Assembly: GCA_938005675.1 (NCBI GenBank)
Contig: CALKXH010000046.1
Span: 1-53,092, forward strand
Direction: 5' to 3'
Source of the DNA: an uncultured Anaerolineae bacterium
GTDB lineage: Bacteria > Chloroflexota > Anaerolineae > Aggregatilineales > UBA2796
DNA length: 53,092 nucleotides
The notes under the pieces are model-generated. The model was not told where the DNA came from, ran no database searches, and worked only from the letters and a program-made list of their open reading frames with translations. The stretch's first letter is position 1, and each line of letters opens with the position of its first letter. A program made the position numbers and the translations under genes. Of this stretch, positions 16,054-24,573 are shown one piece after another.

Positions 16054-17388
16054 ATGCGTTCTCTCGGCTATTTCTCGCTCTATGCTTTGATCGGCGTCCT
16101 CAGCGCGCTGCTGCTGGGCAATCTGTACGAGGCGGAGGCGAACTACGCCCTATATCGCTTCGCCGTCAACCTCGCCGAGGGGCGCGGCTTGCTCTACGGG
16201 ACGCCGACGGGCAACCTGACGACTTTCCCGCTCGCGCCTGTGCTGCTCGCCGCGCTCTTTCGGCTCGGCGTAGAGCCTTCGCTGGGCAGTTTTCTGATCA
16301 ATGTCACAGCGATCGCTTTGGGCGGGGTGTGCCTCGCCCTGTGGCTGAACAAGCCGCTCTATGGAGCGCTCTACGCCCTGCTGCTCTCGATTCAGCCCTC
16401 GCCCATGCTGACTGTGATGCTGGCGCTGGCGCTTTTGGGCGCGCTGCTGCTGAGACGCGGCAAGCCGCTCGCGGCGGGCGCGAGTTTGGGCGCGGCGATG
16501 CTCAGCGCGCCCTATGCCGCTCTGGTTGCCTTGACGCTCGCCTTCGCAGCAGCCGCTCAGAGTTGGTCGGCGTGGCGGCGCTTTGTGATGGCAGCGGTTG
16601 CGCTGCCGCTCGGCGGGGCTGCAGCTATGGCGCTCGCCTACGCCCCGACGCATATCGCGCTGCCCCTGCCCGATTGGACGCGCCTCGCCGCCTATGCCGA
16701 GCTTGATGAGCCACCTGAGGCAGCTCTGGTGGGCATGTGGCTGGCTGAAAACACGACGTCCGACGCGCTGATCGCCGCCAATGAGGCTGCGCTGATCGGC
16801 TATCACGCCTTGCCGCGCCCGATCCTCGATCTGGACGGGCGGCTGATGCCCATTGCGCGCGACCGCTTCCTGATGATCCGTCACGCGCCGGACGTGGTCG
16901 TGCTGCGCGAGGGCGAGTCGGTCGGCTGGGAGAATTTCGCCACGACCTACGCGCAAGTCCAGCGCGCAGGCGCTTTGAGCGTCTATCAGCGCGTGGTGAA
17001 CTGGTCAGCGCTGGACGATCACGGCGTGGACGTCAATCTGAGCGCTCGCTTTGACCGCGCGGACATGCGTTTGGTGAATGTGGGCATCGGGCGGGAGCTG
17101 CGCAGAGGCGATCTGGTGCGCGTGCGCCTCGATTGGCAGTTGGCGTTCGCGCCGCGCCAGACCGTTGAGATCAAGCTGAATTTACTGGGCGGCGATGGCA
17201 TCCCAGTGGCGGGCATCATCGAGCGGCTGCCGCCCGAAGTATGGCGGACGGGCAGCTTCAGCACTTATCACGCCATGCTGCTCTCGGCTAACGCCGCTGA
17301 GGGCGCGTTGCGGCTGTTCTTGGGCGTGGATATCAACGCGGCGAGCCTCGCCGACCTGCAAGTCGCTGTTGTGCGCTGCTTGCCCTAG
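16054..17388 (+). CDS. Short GT-C-like membrane protein with C-terminal beta domain
   Basis: A 444-residue protein with about eight hydrophobic helices in the first 200 residues, then a soluble domain (about 205-444) rich in predicted beta strands. The N-terminal segment EANYALYRFAVNLAEGRGLL resembles the first loop of GT-C glycosyltransferases, where an Asp or Glu precedes RFAxNLxxGxGL. The usual second half of the membrane domain seems missing, so this may be a reduced relative without transferase activity. I do not assign a function. ATG start, with no clear ribosome site but a good promoter upstream. Confidence 0.7.
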   Translation: MRSLGYFSLYALIGVLSALLLGNLYEAEANYALYRFAVNLAEGRGLLYGTPTGNLTTFPLAPVLLAALFRLGVEPSLGSFLINVTAIALGGVCLALWLNKPLYGALYALLLSIQPSPMLTVMLALALLGALLLRRGKPLAAGASLGAAMLSAPYAALVALTLAFAAAAQSWSAWRRFVMAAVALPLGGAAAMALAYAPTHIALPLPDWTRLAAYAELDEPPEAALVGMWLAENTTSDALIAANEAALIGYHALPRPILDLDGRLMPIARDRFLMIRHAPDVVVLREGESVGWENFATTYAQVQRAGALSVYQRVVNWSALDDHGVDVNLSARFDRADMRLVNVGIGRELRRGDLVRVRLDWQLAFAPRQTVEIKLNLLGGDGIPVAGIIERLPPEVWRTGSFSTYHAMLLSANAAEGALRLFLGVDINAASLADLQVAVVRCLP

Positions 17389-17441
17389 CCTGTACATTGA
17401 GCTGTCATAAAAAAGTTTGGTGAAAAATGTAAAATTCATTC

Positions 17442-17470
17442 TTGGATTCAAACTGATTTGCCGTTACAAT
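17442..17470 (+). promoter_or_regulatory. Promoter of spoVS
   Basis: TTGGAT (17442-17447), a 17-bp spacer and TACAAT (17465-17470). It implies a leader of about 104 nt before spoVS, in an AT-rich stretch that stands out in this GC-rich region. Confidence 0.55.
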
Positions 17471-17580
17471 GTGACTTAAGCGCACCTTGCGATGGCGTAT
17501 CAAGGCAGCGTGAGCCTTCGTAGCCGCTGCGCAGTTCGCAGGTAATCTAGCAGCGCATCACACTAAGGAATTGCGAGAAC

Positions 17581-17859
17581 ATGGTGGACATAATCAAGGT
17601 TTCGGCTCGTTCACGGTCAACCGCTGTAGCAGGCGCAATTGCTGGCGTCGTGCGCGAACACAACCGTGCCGAGATTCAAGCGATTGGTGCTGGCGCAGTC
17701 AATCAAGCCATCAAGGCGGCAGCCATTGCGCGTGGCTATCTCGCCGATGACGGCATCGATGTGATCTGCATCCCTTACTTCACCGAGGTGACTATCGAAG
17801 ATCAGGAGCGTACGGCGCTGCGGCTGATCGTCGAGCCGCGCATCATCGCGGACACATAA
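17581..17859 (+). CDS. spoVS: Stage V sporulation protein S (SpoVS)
   Basis: A 92-residue small basic protein with an Alba-like fold. In Bacillus, SpoVS affects septation and coat assembly, but it is also conserved in bacteria that do not sporulate, such as Thermus, Deinococcus and Chloroflexota. Family sequence is plain: IIKVSARSRSTAVAGAIAG at the start, then AIGAGAVNQAIKA and a C-terminal LRLIVEPR. A nucleic-acid-binding role is likely from the fold. ATG has AAGGAA about 11 nt upstream. The next gene starts 1 nt after the stop. Confidence 0.93.
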   Translation: MVDIIKVSARSRSTAVAGAIAGVVREHNRAEIQAIGAGAVNQAIKAAAIARGYLADDGIDVICIPYFTEVTIEDQERTALRLIVEPRIIADT

Positions 17860-17860
17860 A

Positions 17861-18694
17861 ATGCGCGTTGATCTCCATCTGCACAGCACTGCCTCGGATG
17901 GCGCGCTGACGCCGACTGGGGTGGTGCAAGCGGCGTTGAGGCGACATCTGCACGCCATCGCTCTGACCGATCACGACACGGCGGATGGTGTTCTGCCGGC
18001 ACAGGAAGCCGCGCAAGACACGGCGTTGCGCGTGATCTCCGGCATCGAGCTGAGCGCGCACGAGGACGGAGTCGAGCGCCATATGCTCGGCTACGCCTTC
18101 GATCCGACGCATGAGGCGCTCAAGGCGCTGCTGGAGCGGCTGAAGGCGTGGCGCGTGAGGCGCGTTCACGCCATTCTGGAAAAATTGGCGCGCTTGGGCA
18201 TCGTGGTGGAGTCCGAGCGCGTCTTTGCGCTGGCGCGCGGCGATTCGGTCGGCAGACCGCACGTGGCGCGCGCGCTGGTGGCGCAGGGCGTGGTCAGCAC
18301 GGTTGAGGAGGCGTTTCAGCGCTATCTCGCCAATGGCGCGGCGGCTTTCGTGCCGAATGAGTTGCTCAGCCCCGCCGAAGCCATTCAAGCGATCCATCAA
18401 GCGGGCGGCGTGGCAGTCTTGGCGCATCCGGGCAAGCAAAGCGACTATCGCGCCCTACTGCAACGCCTCGTGCCGCTCGGACTAGACGGCGTGGAGGTCT
18501 ACTACCCCGACCATTCGCAGCGCCTGATCGCCGAGCTGCGCGCCTTCGCCGTCTCGCACGGCTTGCTGATCACCGGCGGCTCGGACTTTCACAGCCCCGA
18601 TTCAAGCGGCGACGTTCAGCTGGGCGCGCCGAACTTCCCCAAGCACTTCGATCCGATCTCAGCCATTGAGGCGCGCGCGCAACGCTACCGCTGA
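17861..18694 (+). CDS. PHP-domain phosphoesterase (TrpH/RNase AM-like)
   Basis: A 277-residue PHP metal-dependent phosphoesterase. Metal ligands appear in order: DLHLHSTASDG (H6, H8, D13), LTDHDT (36-40), GIELS (E63), ERHMLGY (H74), GRPHVARAL, LAHPG, and GGSDFHS near the C-terminus. The nearest characterised relative is E. coli TrpH/YciV, which releases nucleotides 5'-3' from RNA and hydrolyses nucleoside 3',5'-bisphosphates. ATG begins 1 nt after the spoVS stop, so the pair is almost certainly one transcript. Confidence 0.9.
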   Translation: MRVDLHLHSTASDGALTPTGVVQAALRRHLHAIALTDHDTADGVLPAQEAAQDTALRVISGIELSAHEDGVERHMLGYAFDPTHEALKALLERLKAWRVRRVHAILEKLARLGIVVESERVFALARGDSVGRPHVARALVAQGVVSTVEEAFQRYLANGAAAFVPNELLSPAEAIQAIHQAGGVAVLAHPGKQSDYRALLQRLVPLGLDGVEVYYPDHSQRLIAELRAFAVSHGLLITGGSDFHSPDSSGDVQLGAPNFPKHFDPISAIEARAQRYR

Positions 18695-18724
18695 TTGGGC
18701 ATTCGGCGCGCCTGTGGCTAAGAT
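18695..18724 (+). promoter_or_regulatory. Candidate promoter for the redox protein gene
   Basis: TTGGGC (18695-18700), an 18-bp spacer and TAAGAT (18719-18724) begin directly after the PHP stop codon. The leader would be about 30 nt. Confidence 0.35.
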
Positions 18725-18760
18725 TCTCCGTAACGTAAACCAGACCAAGCTTGTGTGACC

Positions 18761-19309
18761 ATGCGGAGACTTCCAGCGGAATTGCTTGAGTCGCCCGTGC
18801 AGGGTCTGAACCTGACGGGCGCGACTTTGCGGGATCAGTTGAATCCGAACGGGCAGACTCTGCTCGTCTTCTTGCGGCATTTCGGCTGCATTTTCTGCCG
18901 CGAGACGGTGGCAGACCTGCGCAAGATCAGCCGCGCCACGCCCGATTACCCGCCGATCCTGTTCTTCTATCAAGGCACGCTCGAAGAGGGCGAGGCGTTC
19001 ATGCGCAAGCTCTGGGCGCAGGCGCGCGCCATCGCCGATCTGCCCAAGCGCTTCTACGACGCCTTCGGCTTGGAGCGCGGCACGCTCGGGCAGATGTTCG
19101 GGGCGCAGGTATGGGCGTGCGGCGTGCGCGCCGCCAGCAAGGGGCATTTCATCGGCAGACCCGTCGGCGATCCGTGGACGATGCCCGGTCTGTTCCTCGT
19201 GGAGCAAGACGCGATCACGTGGCAGCACGATTTCAAGCACGCCGGCGATCATCCGGATTGGCGGCTGATCCCGAAGATCGCGGCGCAGCACCGTCTGCAG
19301 ACCGCCTGA
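18761..19309 (+). CDS. SelL/AhpC-TSA_2-type thioredoxin-fold redox protein
   Basis: A 182-residue thioredoxin-fold protein with FLRHFGCIFCRE (CxxC at 43-46). This is the active-site context of the peroxiredoxin-like SelL group, in which some members carry selenocysteine; here both positions are ordinary TGC Cys codons. Likely a cytosolic thiol oxidoreductase or peroxidase. A GTG at 18755 gives two more residues, but ATG is more natural. The stop overlaps the following ATG as TGATG. Confidence 0.85.
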   Translation: MRRLPAELLESPVQGLNLTGATLRDQLNPNGQTLLVFLRHFGCIFCRETVADLRKISRATPDYPPILFFYQGTLEEGEAFMRKLWAQARAIADLPKRFYDAFGLERGTLGQMFGAQVWACGVRAASKGHFIGRPVGDPWTMPGLFLVEQDAITWQHDFKHAGDHPDWRLIPKIAAQHRLQTA

Positions 19310-20055
19310 TGGGCGCCGCGCCGCTGACCCTGATCGCGCTGCACGGCAACGGCGGCGGCGGCTTCCGCTTCGCGCGTTGTGCACCGCACATGCCTCCACA
19401 GGTGCGCTTCGTAGCACCGACGCTGGATGGCTTCGCCGAGAAGCCGCCCGATCCCGCTCTGCAGAGCCTGCGCGATTACGCGGTGCGCCTCGCCGAGCTG
19501 ATCGCCCCTGAGCCGCGCCCGCGCGTGCTGCTCGGACACGGCATCGGCGGCGCTTTTGTGCTGGAGCTGCTCCAACAGCAGCCTGAGGCGGTCGACGGCG
19601 TGATTCTGCACGCGCCCGTCGGGGCGCGCCTTGCGTCGCGCCGTTTCCCCAAGCTGATGAAGCCGCCTATCGTGCGGATGGCGGGCAAGTGGCTGCTCAG
19701 CGCGCCGTTCATGCACCCATTGTGGCAGCGAGTCTTCTTTCATCAGCCCGTGCCGTCGGAATATTTACGCCGATTCTTCGCCGAGTACGGGCGATGCGCC
19801 GTCTTTGGGCAGATGTTCGATCTGATCACGGCGGATTGGTTCAAGACGTTGCGTCCGAGCGAGGTGCGGGCGGGCTTGCTGTGGGGCGCGCGCGAGCGCG
19901 TCCTGAAAGTTGAGCACGTGGAAGACTACAAGGCGCTCTTGCCGCGCCACATCGTGCGCATTGTGCCTGACTGGGATCACTTCCCGATGATCGAGCAGCC
20001 AGAGGCGTACGCGGCGGAAGTCTCGGCGTTGGCGGGGCAGGTCTTGGCGTTGTGA
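19309..20055 (+). CDS. Alpha/beta-hydrolase-fold protein lacking the nucleophile Ser
   Basis: A 248-residue protein of the alpha/beta-hydrolase fold. The oxyanion strand reads LIALHGNGGGG (8-18). The elbow reads GHGIGG (76-81), so Gly78 replaces the usual Ser of GHSxGG. A His is kept in WDHFPMIEQPE, where catalytic His normally sits, but the acid position (LWGARERV) lacks a clear Asp. Either it is inactive or it uses a non-hydrolytic mechanism. Start is ATG within TGATG, overlapping the redox gene; an upstream in-frame extension is an artefact inside that gene. It is probably one unit with the neighbours on each side. Confidence 0.82.
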   Translation: MGAAPLTLIALHGNGGGGFRFARCAPHMPPQVRFVAPTLDGFAEKPPDPALQSLRDYAVRLAELIAPEPRPRVLLGHGIGGAFVLELLQQQPEAVDGVILHAPVGARLASRRFPKLMKPPIVRMAGKWLLSAPFMHPLWQRVFFHQPVPSEYLRRFFAEYGRCAVFGQMFDLITADWFKTLRPSEVRAGLLWGARERVLKVEHVEDYKALLPRHIVRIVPDWDHFPMIEQPEAYAAEVSALAGQVLAL

Positions 20056-20075
20056 GGAGATAAAGACAGCGCGGT

Positions 20076-22361
20076 ATGACTTACGGCACTTTGACGGGCA
20101 AGAAAGAGCGCTTGTGGCTGCCGCTGGGCTACGGCAACGCGGCGAAATACGGCGTCGGCGCAAAGGCGGCGCTGCTGGATGTAGCGCGTCGCTACGGGCT
20201 GCCCGTGCCGACGGGCATCATCCTCGTGGATGAGGCGTGGCGGCGCGCGCTGGGCATCGGCTTGGTGCGCCGCCACGACGACGGCTCGCTCAGTCTGCCG
20301 GATGGCTCGCGGCTGGTCTTCGCCATCGGCTTCCCGAACTTCGAGTGGGAGCTGCCCGGTCCGTTTGCGGTGCGCTCGGCTTTCTCAGCTGAGGACGGCC
20401 CAACTCAGAGCCTCGCCGGCTATTTCACCTCGCGCTTGAATGTGGATGGGCGCGATCCGGCTCAAATGGCGGAGGCGTTGCGCGCCGTCTGGGAGTCGGC
20501 GGAGCGCTATGCCGCTGAGTTCGGCGAGCTGCGCCGCGACGTGCTGATCATGCGCATGGTGGATGCCAAGCACAGCGGTGTCGCTTTCACTGAACACGCC
20601 TATGCCGACGATCTGGTCAATTTCACCGAGGGGTTAGCGGATAAATTGGTCAGCGGGGCGGTGGCGGGCGACTCGCTCAGCTTGCCCAAGCTGCGGGCGG
20701 GCGAAAAACCGCACGCCGACCTGCCCGCCTGGGCGCAACGCTTGCAGGTCTTGCTGCGCGAGGTGCGCCGAGTCTTCAGCCACAGGCGCAGCGGGCGCGA
20801 TTGGGACATTGAATGGGCGGATGACGGCGAGCAGTGCTGGCTCGTCCAGATACGCCCGATCACGCGCCCGACTCGGCGCAATGAGGCGTTCACTATCGCC
20901 AATCACAAGGAAATTTTGCCGCCTTTGCCGTCCGTCTTCATGACCAGCCTGATCGCCTCGTGCGCCGATCAGCTCTTCGCCTACTACCGCAACTTCGATA
21001 GCGCTCTGCCTGAGAATCGCCCCTTCATCGAGGTCTTCAACGGGCGACCCTACATCAACCTCTCGCTGATGATCGAGATGATGCGCACGCTGGGCTTGCC
21101 CTCCAAGCTGGTGACCGACTCCATCGGCGGCGAGAGCGAGCGCGATTATCCCGCCAACCCGCGCCAGATGTTGCGCAAGGTCGTGCCGCTCGTCCGCTTC
21201 GGCATGGCGCAGCTGTTCGCTGTGGGCGCGGCGCGGCGGCGGCAACGCGCCCTGCTCAAGCAGACTGAGCGCACCTATGAGACTTTCACAGAGACCATTC
21301 AAGCGGCGCAGCGCGTCTACACACAGCTGGTGACGGGCATGTTCTCGCTCACGGCGGCGATCAGCTTGCCGATGCTGCTGATGCGGCGGCTGGGCGTGCT
21401 GGAGGAGCATACGGCGCGCAGCCGCAGCATCGCCACGGAGCTGTACACCGATTTAGAGCCGTTGCGTCGGTTGGCTGCACAGCACGAAAGCATCCGCGCG
21501 GCGCTTGAGCGCGGCGAATTGCCCGAAGACTCCCAATTTCGAGCCGCGTGGCAAACCTACCTCGCCAAGCACGGGCATCGCGGCGTGTACGAGAGCGACC
21601 TCGCCCGCCCGCGCTTTCATGAGCAGCCCGCGCCGCTGCTGAGCATGATCCTCGCCCCCCAAAGCGAGAGCAAGCCGCCCCGCCGCACGCTCAAAGGATT
21701 TTTGACTCTGCCGCTGGCGTGGCAGGCGAATCGGACGGTGCGCGCTCGCGAGCGGCTGCGCTACTACGCCATGCGCGCCTTCGATGCGCTGCGCGCCAAT
21801 TTGCTGCGTCTGGCGGCGCAGGCGGCGGCGCGCGGGCAGTTGCCCGAAGCCGAGTCGCTCTGGGAGCTGACCGTTGAGGAGGTCTTGCGCTTGGATGAAG
21901 GCTGGCAGCCCGACTTGGTCTTCTTCGCCGAGCGCACCGCCGAGATCGCGCGCTTGAAGATGCTGCCCGCGCCCGATCTGCTCCATCGCTTTGACGATCT
22001 AGAGCGCGATCTGCCGCCTGAAGAGCGCGCCGCTCGCTTGCAGGGCATCAGCCTGACGACGGGCGAGGTCTGCGGGCGGGCGTGGGTGCTGCACGAGCCT
22101 GCCCATACGCCGCCGCCCGTCGCGTCGCCGGTGATCCTCGTGGCGCGCTCAGTCGACGCGGGCTGGCTGCCGACCTTCGCGCAAGTGCAAGGCGTGGTGG
22201 TGGAGACGGGCGGCGATCTCTCGCACGGCTCGATCATCCTGCGCGAGATCGGCTTGCCCGCCATCACCAACGTGCGGGCTGCCACGCGCCACATCCAGAC
22301 GGGCGATTGGCTGCGTCTGGAGGCAGGGCGCGGCACGGTCAGCCTAGACGGCGCTCAGTGA
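20076..22361 (+). CDS. PEP synthase / rifampicin phosphotransferase-like phosphohistidine enzyme
   Basis: 761 residues in three parts. An N-terminal PPDK-type ATP-grasp domain (about 10-275) has VRSAFSAEDGPTQSLAGY and ends in CWLVQIRPITRP. A variable helical middle (about 285-650) follows. A C-terminal mobile phosphohistidine domain has GGDLSHGSIILREIGLPAI with catalytic His717. There is no PEP-binding TIM barrel, so it is not a full PEP synthase. The ATP-grasp, variable and His layout is that of rifampicin phosphotransferase, which phosphorylates a substrate held by the middle domain. The substrate here is unknown. AGGAG lies about 16 nt before ATG, overlapping the upstream stop. Confidence 0.85.
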   Translation: MTYGTLTGKKERLWLPLGYGNAAKYGVGAKAALLDVARRYGLPVPTGIILVDEAWRRALGIGLVRRHDDGSLSLPDGSRLVFAIGFPNFEWELPGPFAVRSAFSAEDGPTQSLAGYFTSRLNVDGRDPAQMAEALRAVWESAERYAAEFGELRRDVLIMRMVDAKHSGVAFTEHAYADDLVNFTEGLADKLVSGAVAGDSLSLPKLRAGEKPHADLPAWAQRLQVLLREVRRVFSHRRSGRDWDIEWADDGEQCWLVQIRPITRPTRRNEAFTIANHKEILPPLPSVFMTSLIASCADQLFAYYRNFDSALPENRPFIEVFNGRPYINLSLMIEMMRTLGLPSKLVTDSIGGESERDYPANPRQMLRKVVPLVRFGMAQLFAVGAARRRQRALLKQTERTYETFTETIQAAQRVYTQLVTGMFSLTAAISLPMLLMRRLGVLEEHTARSRSIATELYTDLEPLRRLAAQHESIRAALERGELPEDSQFRAAWQTYLAKHGHRGVYESDLARPRFHEQPAPLLSMILAPQSESKPPRRTLKGFLTLPLAWQANRTVRARERLRYYAMRAFDALRANLLRLAAQAAARGQLPEAESLWELTVEEVLRLDEGWQPDLVFFAERTAEIARLKMLPAPDLLHRFDDLERDLPPEERAARLQGISLTTGEVCGRAWVLHEPAHTPPPVASPVILVARSVDAGWLPTFAQVQGVVVETGGDLSHGSIILREIGLPAITNVRAATRHIQTGDWLRLEAGRGTVSLDGAQ

Positions 22362-22447
22362 GCGCAGTTGTGCAAGTGACAACCCAGCAGTCAAAGGTGC
22401 GGCGCGCGGGCTGCACCTCAGTTATTTAATTCCCGCAACTGTCTCTG

Positions 22448-22477
22448 TTGGCGAAGCGCGTGTCGTCTCAGTAAAAT
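22448..22477 (+). promoter_or_regulatory. Promoter of the WXG100-hydrolase gene
   Basis: TTGGCG (22448-22453), an 18-bp spacer and TAAAAT (22472-22477). The leader is about 84 nt and ends in a strong ribosome site, AGAGGTGA (22556-22563), 4 nt before ATG. The rest of the 206-bp gap holds nothing else I recognise. Confidence 0.5.
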
Positions 22478-22567
22478 GAAGCCTGCAATCCATCGCTCGA
22501 TCTCACTGCGCCGTTCCCTGTTGGGTTTTTACGCCTCGATCCAGTAGCTTATTCCAGAGGTGACCTT

Positions 22568-23773
22568 ATGGCAGGCAATATCATTCAGTGCAATTATGAT
22601 GACATGCGCGAAGTGAGCAACAACTTTGCGCGCCACAGCGACGCCACGCGCCAGCTGCTGCAAACCGTTCAAAACTGCCTCTCAGCACTGCAAGGGGGCG
22701 GTTGGCTTGGCAAAGGCGCAGAGAGCTTCTACCGTGAGATGAGCGATCTCGTCCAGCCATCAATGCAGCGGCTGGGCGCGGCGCTCTCGGATGCCTCCAG
22801 CGCCACGCAGCGTATTGCGGCGGCTCTAGAGGCGGCTGAACGTGAGGCGGGCGCACTTTTCTCAGGCGCTGAGGGCGGCGGCGATGGCGGCGCGGGCAGC
22901 AATGCTAACGCCGCAGGCGCTGAAGGCGGCGGCAACCCTGATCCGCGCTATCAGCCGCTGGAGGGCACTTCCAATAGTACCGTCCCCGCTTACCTGATCA
23001 ACTTCCGCGACCCGAACTTCAACGTGAACGAGTTCATGCAAAACCTGCAAACCGACGGTCGCCCCGTGGTCTTCATGGTGCATGGCTTCACCGAGCAGGA
23101 TCAAGGCATTGTCAGCCGTCTGCGGCAAGCCTCGCAGGATTATTCGGCTATGTACGATAGCGGCAATGGCAACGGCAAACCGCCCATCATCATCGGCGTT
23201 CAGTGGGATGCCGGCACTGAGTCGAAGTCGCCAGAAAACTACTGGCAGGCAAATGCCAACGCCCAGCAATATGCGCCACGTTTCGCTGATGCGTTGGTGC
23301 AGTTCCGCCAGTTCCATCCTGAGAGCCAAGTCTTGGTGAATGCGCACAGTCTGGGCAACCGCCTGACAATGGAGGCGTTGGCGAGTAATCCGAACGCGCG
23401 CATAGACAAATATCTCGCCGTTCAGCCAGCCGTCAATGCCAGCGAGTTCAATCAAGGCGGGCGCTTCCACGATATCGTCAACAGCCCGCAAGTCGGCAAC
23501 ATGGCGGCAACCTTCAACACGCAGGATCGGGCGCTCTGGGCACACTGGACTACCGGCACACGCCCTGCCGAGGGCTTCTTGAAAAATCCGCTCATCGGCA
23601 CTGACCGCGACGTGGCGCTCGGCACCTCAACCGACCGCTATTCGGGCATCACGCGCATCAGTTTACAGACGGGCGCCTTGAATCTAGATATCAATCACTA
23701 TTCGTGGCACGATCCGCAAGTTATGGAAGTGGCTACCAACTATTTCGGCTTAGGCAATCCGAGCAGGAGATAA
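22568..23773 (+). CDS. WXG100-alpha/beta hydrolase fusion (candidate type VII effector)
   Basis: A 401-residue protein in three parts. An N-terminal WXG100/ESX helical hairpin (about 5-98) has the turn motif GGGWLGKG (W46-G48). A Gly/Ala/Asn-rich linker (99-125) follows. The C-terminal alpha/beta-hydrolase domain (about 138-400) has MVHGF (170-174), NAHSLGNR with nucleophile Ser261, and His candidates 377 and 381 in NHYSWHD. The catalytic domain resembles lipase/DUF900-type hydrolases. WXG100 fusions to enzymatic domains are typical of type VII (ESX) secreted effectors in other phyla. No secretion genes lie in the window. It has its own promoter, and the PD40 gene starts 3 nt after its stop. 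Confidence 0.85.
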   Translation: MAGNIIQCNYDDMREVSNNFARHSDATRQLLQTVQNCLSALQGGGWLGKGAESFYREMSDLVQPSMQRLGAALSDASSATQRIAAALEAAEREAGALFSGAEGGGDGGAGSNANAAGAEGGGNPDPRYQPLEGTSNSTVPAYLINFRDPNFNVNEFMQNLQTDGRPVVFMVHGFTEQDQGIVSRLRQASQDYSAMYDSGNGNGKPPIIIGVQWDAGTESKSPENYWQANANAQQYAPRFADALVQFRQFHPESQVLVNAHSLGNRLTMEALASNPNARIDKYLAVQPAVNASEFNQGGRFHDIVNSPQVGNMAATFNTQDRALWAHWTTGTRPAEGFLKNPLIGTDRDVALGTSTDRYSGITRISLQTGALNLDINHYSWHDPQVMEVATNYFGLGNPSRR

Positions 23774-23776
23774 GCC

Positions 23777-24565
23777 ATGTTGCATGGCAAACTCGCCTAC
23801 ACCAGCAGCTCCGTGCTGCACGTCCTCGATCTGCCCGATGGCAACGTCACCGTCTACCAAGAGGGCGGACGTACGGCTTTCCCGTCGTGGCATCCTAGCG
23901 GGCAGCAAATCGCCTCAGGCGTCTCTCAAGTCACCATCTTCAATCTGGAGACGCACCAACTGGTGCAAGCAAGCCGCGAGGAGATCGTGGCGAACTATCC
24001 GGCTTGGCATCCTTCGGGCGGCATGCTCGCCTTTGACGTCAAAATGCCCAACGACGATGGCTTCTACTTTCAAGCTTTTGAAGAGCAGGTTGAGTTCAGC
24101 CTGCCCTTGCCCTTCCCCGCCTTCCAGCTGGATTGGCATCCTAACGGGCGCGAGATCGTCTTTGTGGGCATCGTCAACAACAACAAACACATCTTCAAGC
24201 TGGATATGAGCTGCATCCAAACCCAAGACTGCCCGCAGCGCATCCAGCAGCTGACGACCGTCGGGCGCTTCAATCACGCCCCGGCGTGGAGTCCTGATGG
24301 CAGCACCATCGCCTTTGAGCACTACCTCGCCGCTGAGAATCGCTGGGTGATCATGCTGATGGACGCCGATGGCGGCAATCTACGCCGCCTCAGCGACGCG
24401 CAAGGCAACGATCATCATCCCACGTGGGGTCCTGACGGCTGGATCGCCTTTGAGCGCCACACGCCGCAAGGCGCCCGCCTGTTCGCCGTGCGCGCTGATG
24501 GCACAGGTCTCCAACAGCTGACCGATAACCCCGGCTTTGAGCCCGCGTGGTGGTATCCGCGCTGA
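23777..24565 (+). CDS. PD40/TolB-like beta-propeller protein, no signal peptide
   Basis: A 262-residue propeller built from TolB-type repeats: SWHPSGQQIA, AWHPSGGMLAFD, DWHPNGREIVFVG, AWSPDGSTIAFEH and TWGPDGWIAFERH, closing with a final EPAWWYP. Unlike most TolB-like proteins it has no signal peptide, so it should stay in the cytosol. AGGAGA overlaps the end of the WXG100-hydrolase gene and the start is 3 nt after that stop, so the two are cotranslated. A cytosolic binding protein, chaperone or inhibitor for the hydrolase is my inference from position only. Confidence 0.82.
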   Translation: MLHGKLAYTSSSVLHVLDLPDGNVTVYQEGGRTAFPSWHPSGQQIASGVSQVTIFNLETHQLVQASREEIVANYPAWHPSGGMLAFDVKMPNDDGFYFQAFEEQVEFSLPLPFPAFQLDWHPNGREIVFVGIVNNNKHIFKLDMSCIQTQDCPQRIQQLTTVGRFNHAPAWSPDGSTIAFEHYLAAENRWVIMLMDADGGNLRRLSDAQGNDHHPTWGPDGWIAFERHTPQGARLFAVRADGTGLQQLTDNPGFEPAWWYPR

Positions 24566-24573
24566 GACGGCTG

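Noticed and set aside
18881-18900. Possible selenocysteine codon in the SelL-type protein
   Set aside because: Both active-site positions are TGC cysteine codons; no in-frame TGA is present.
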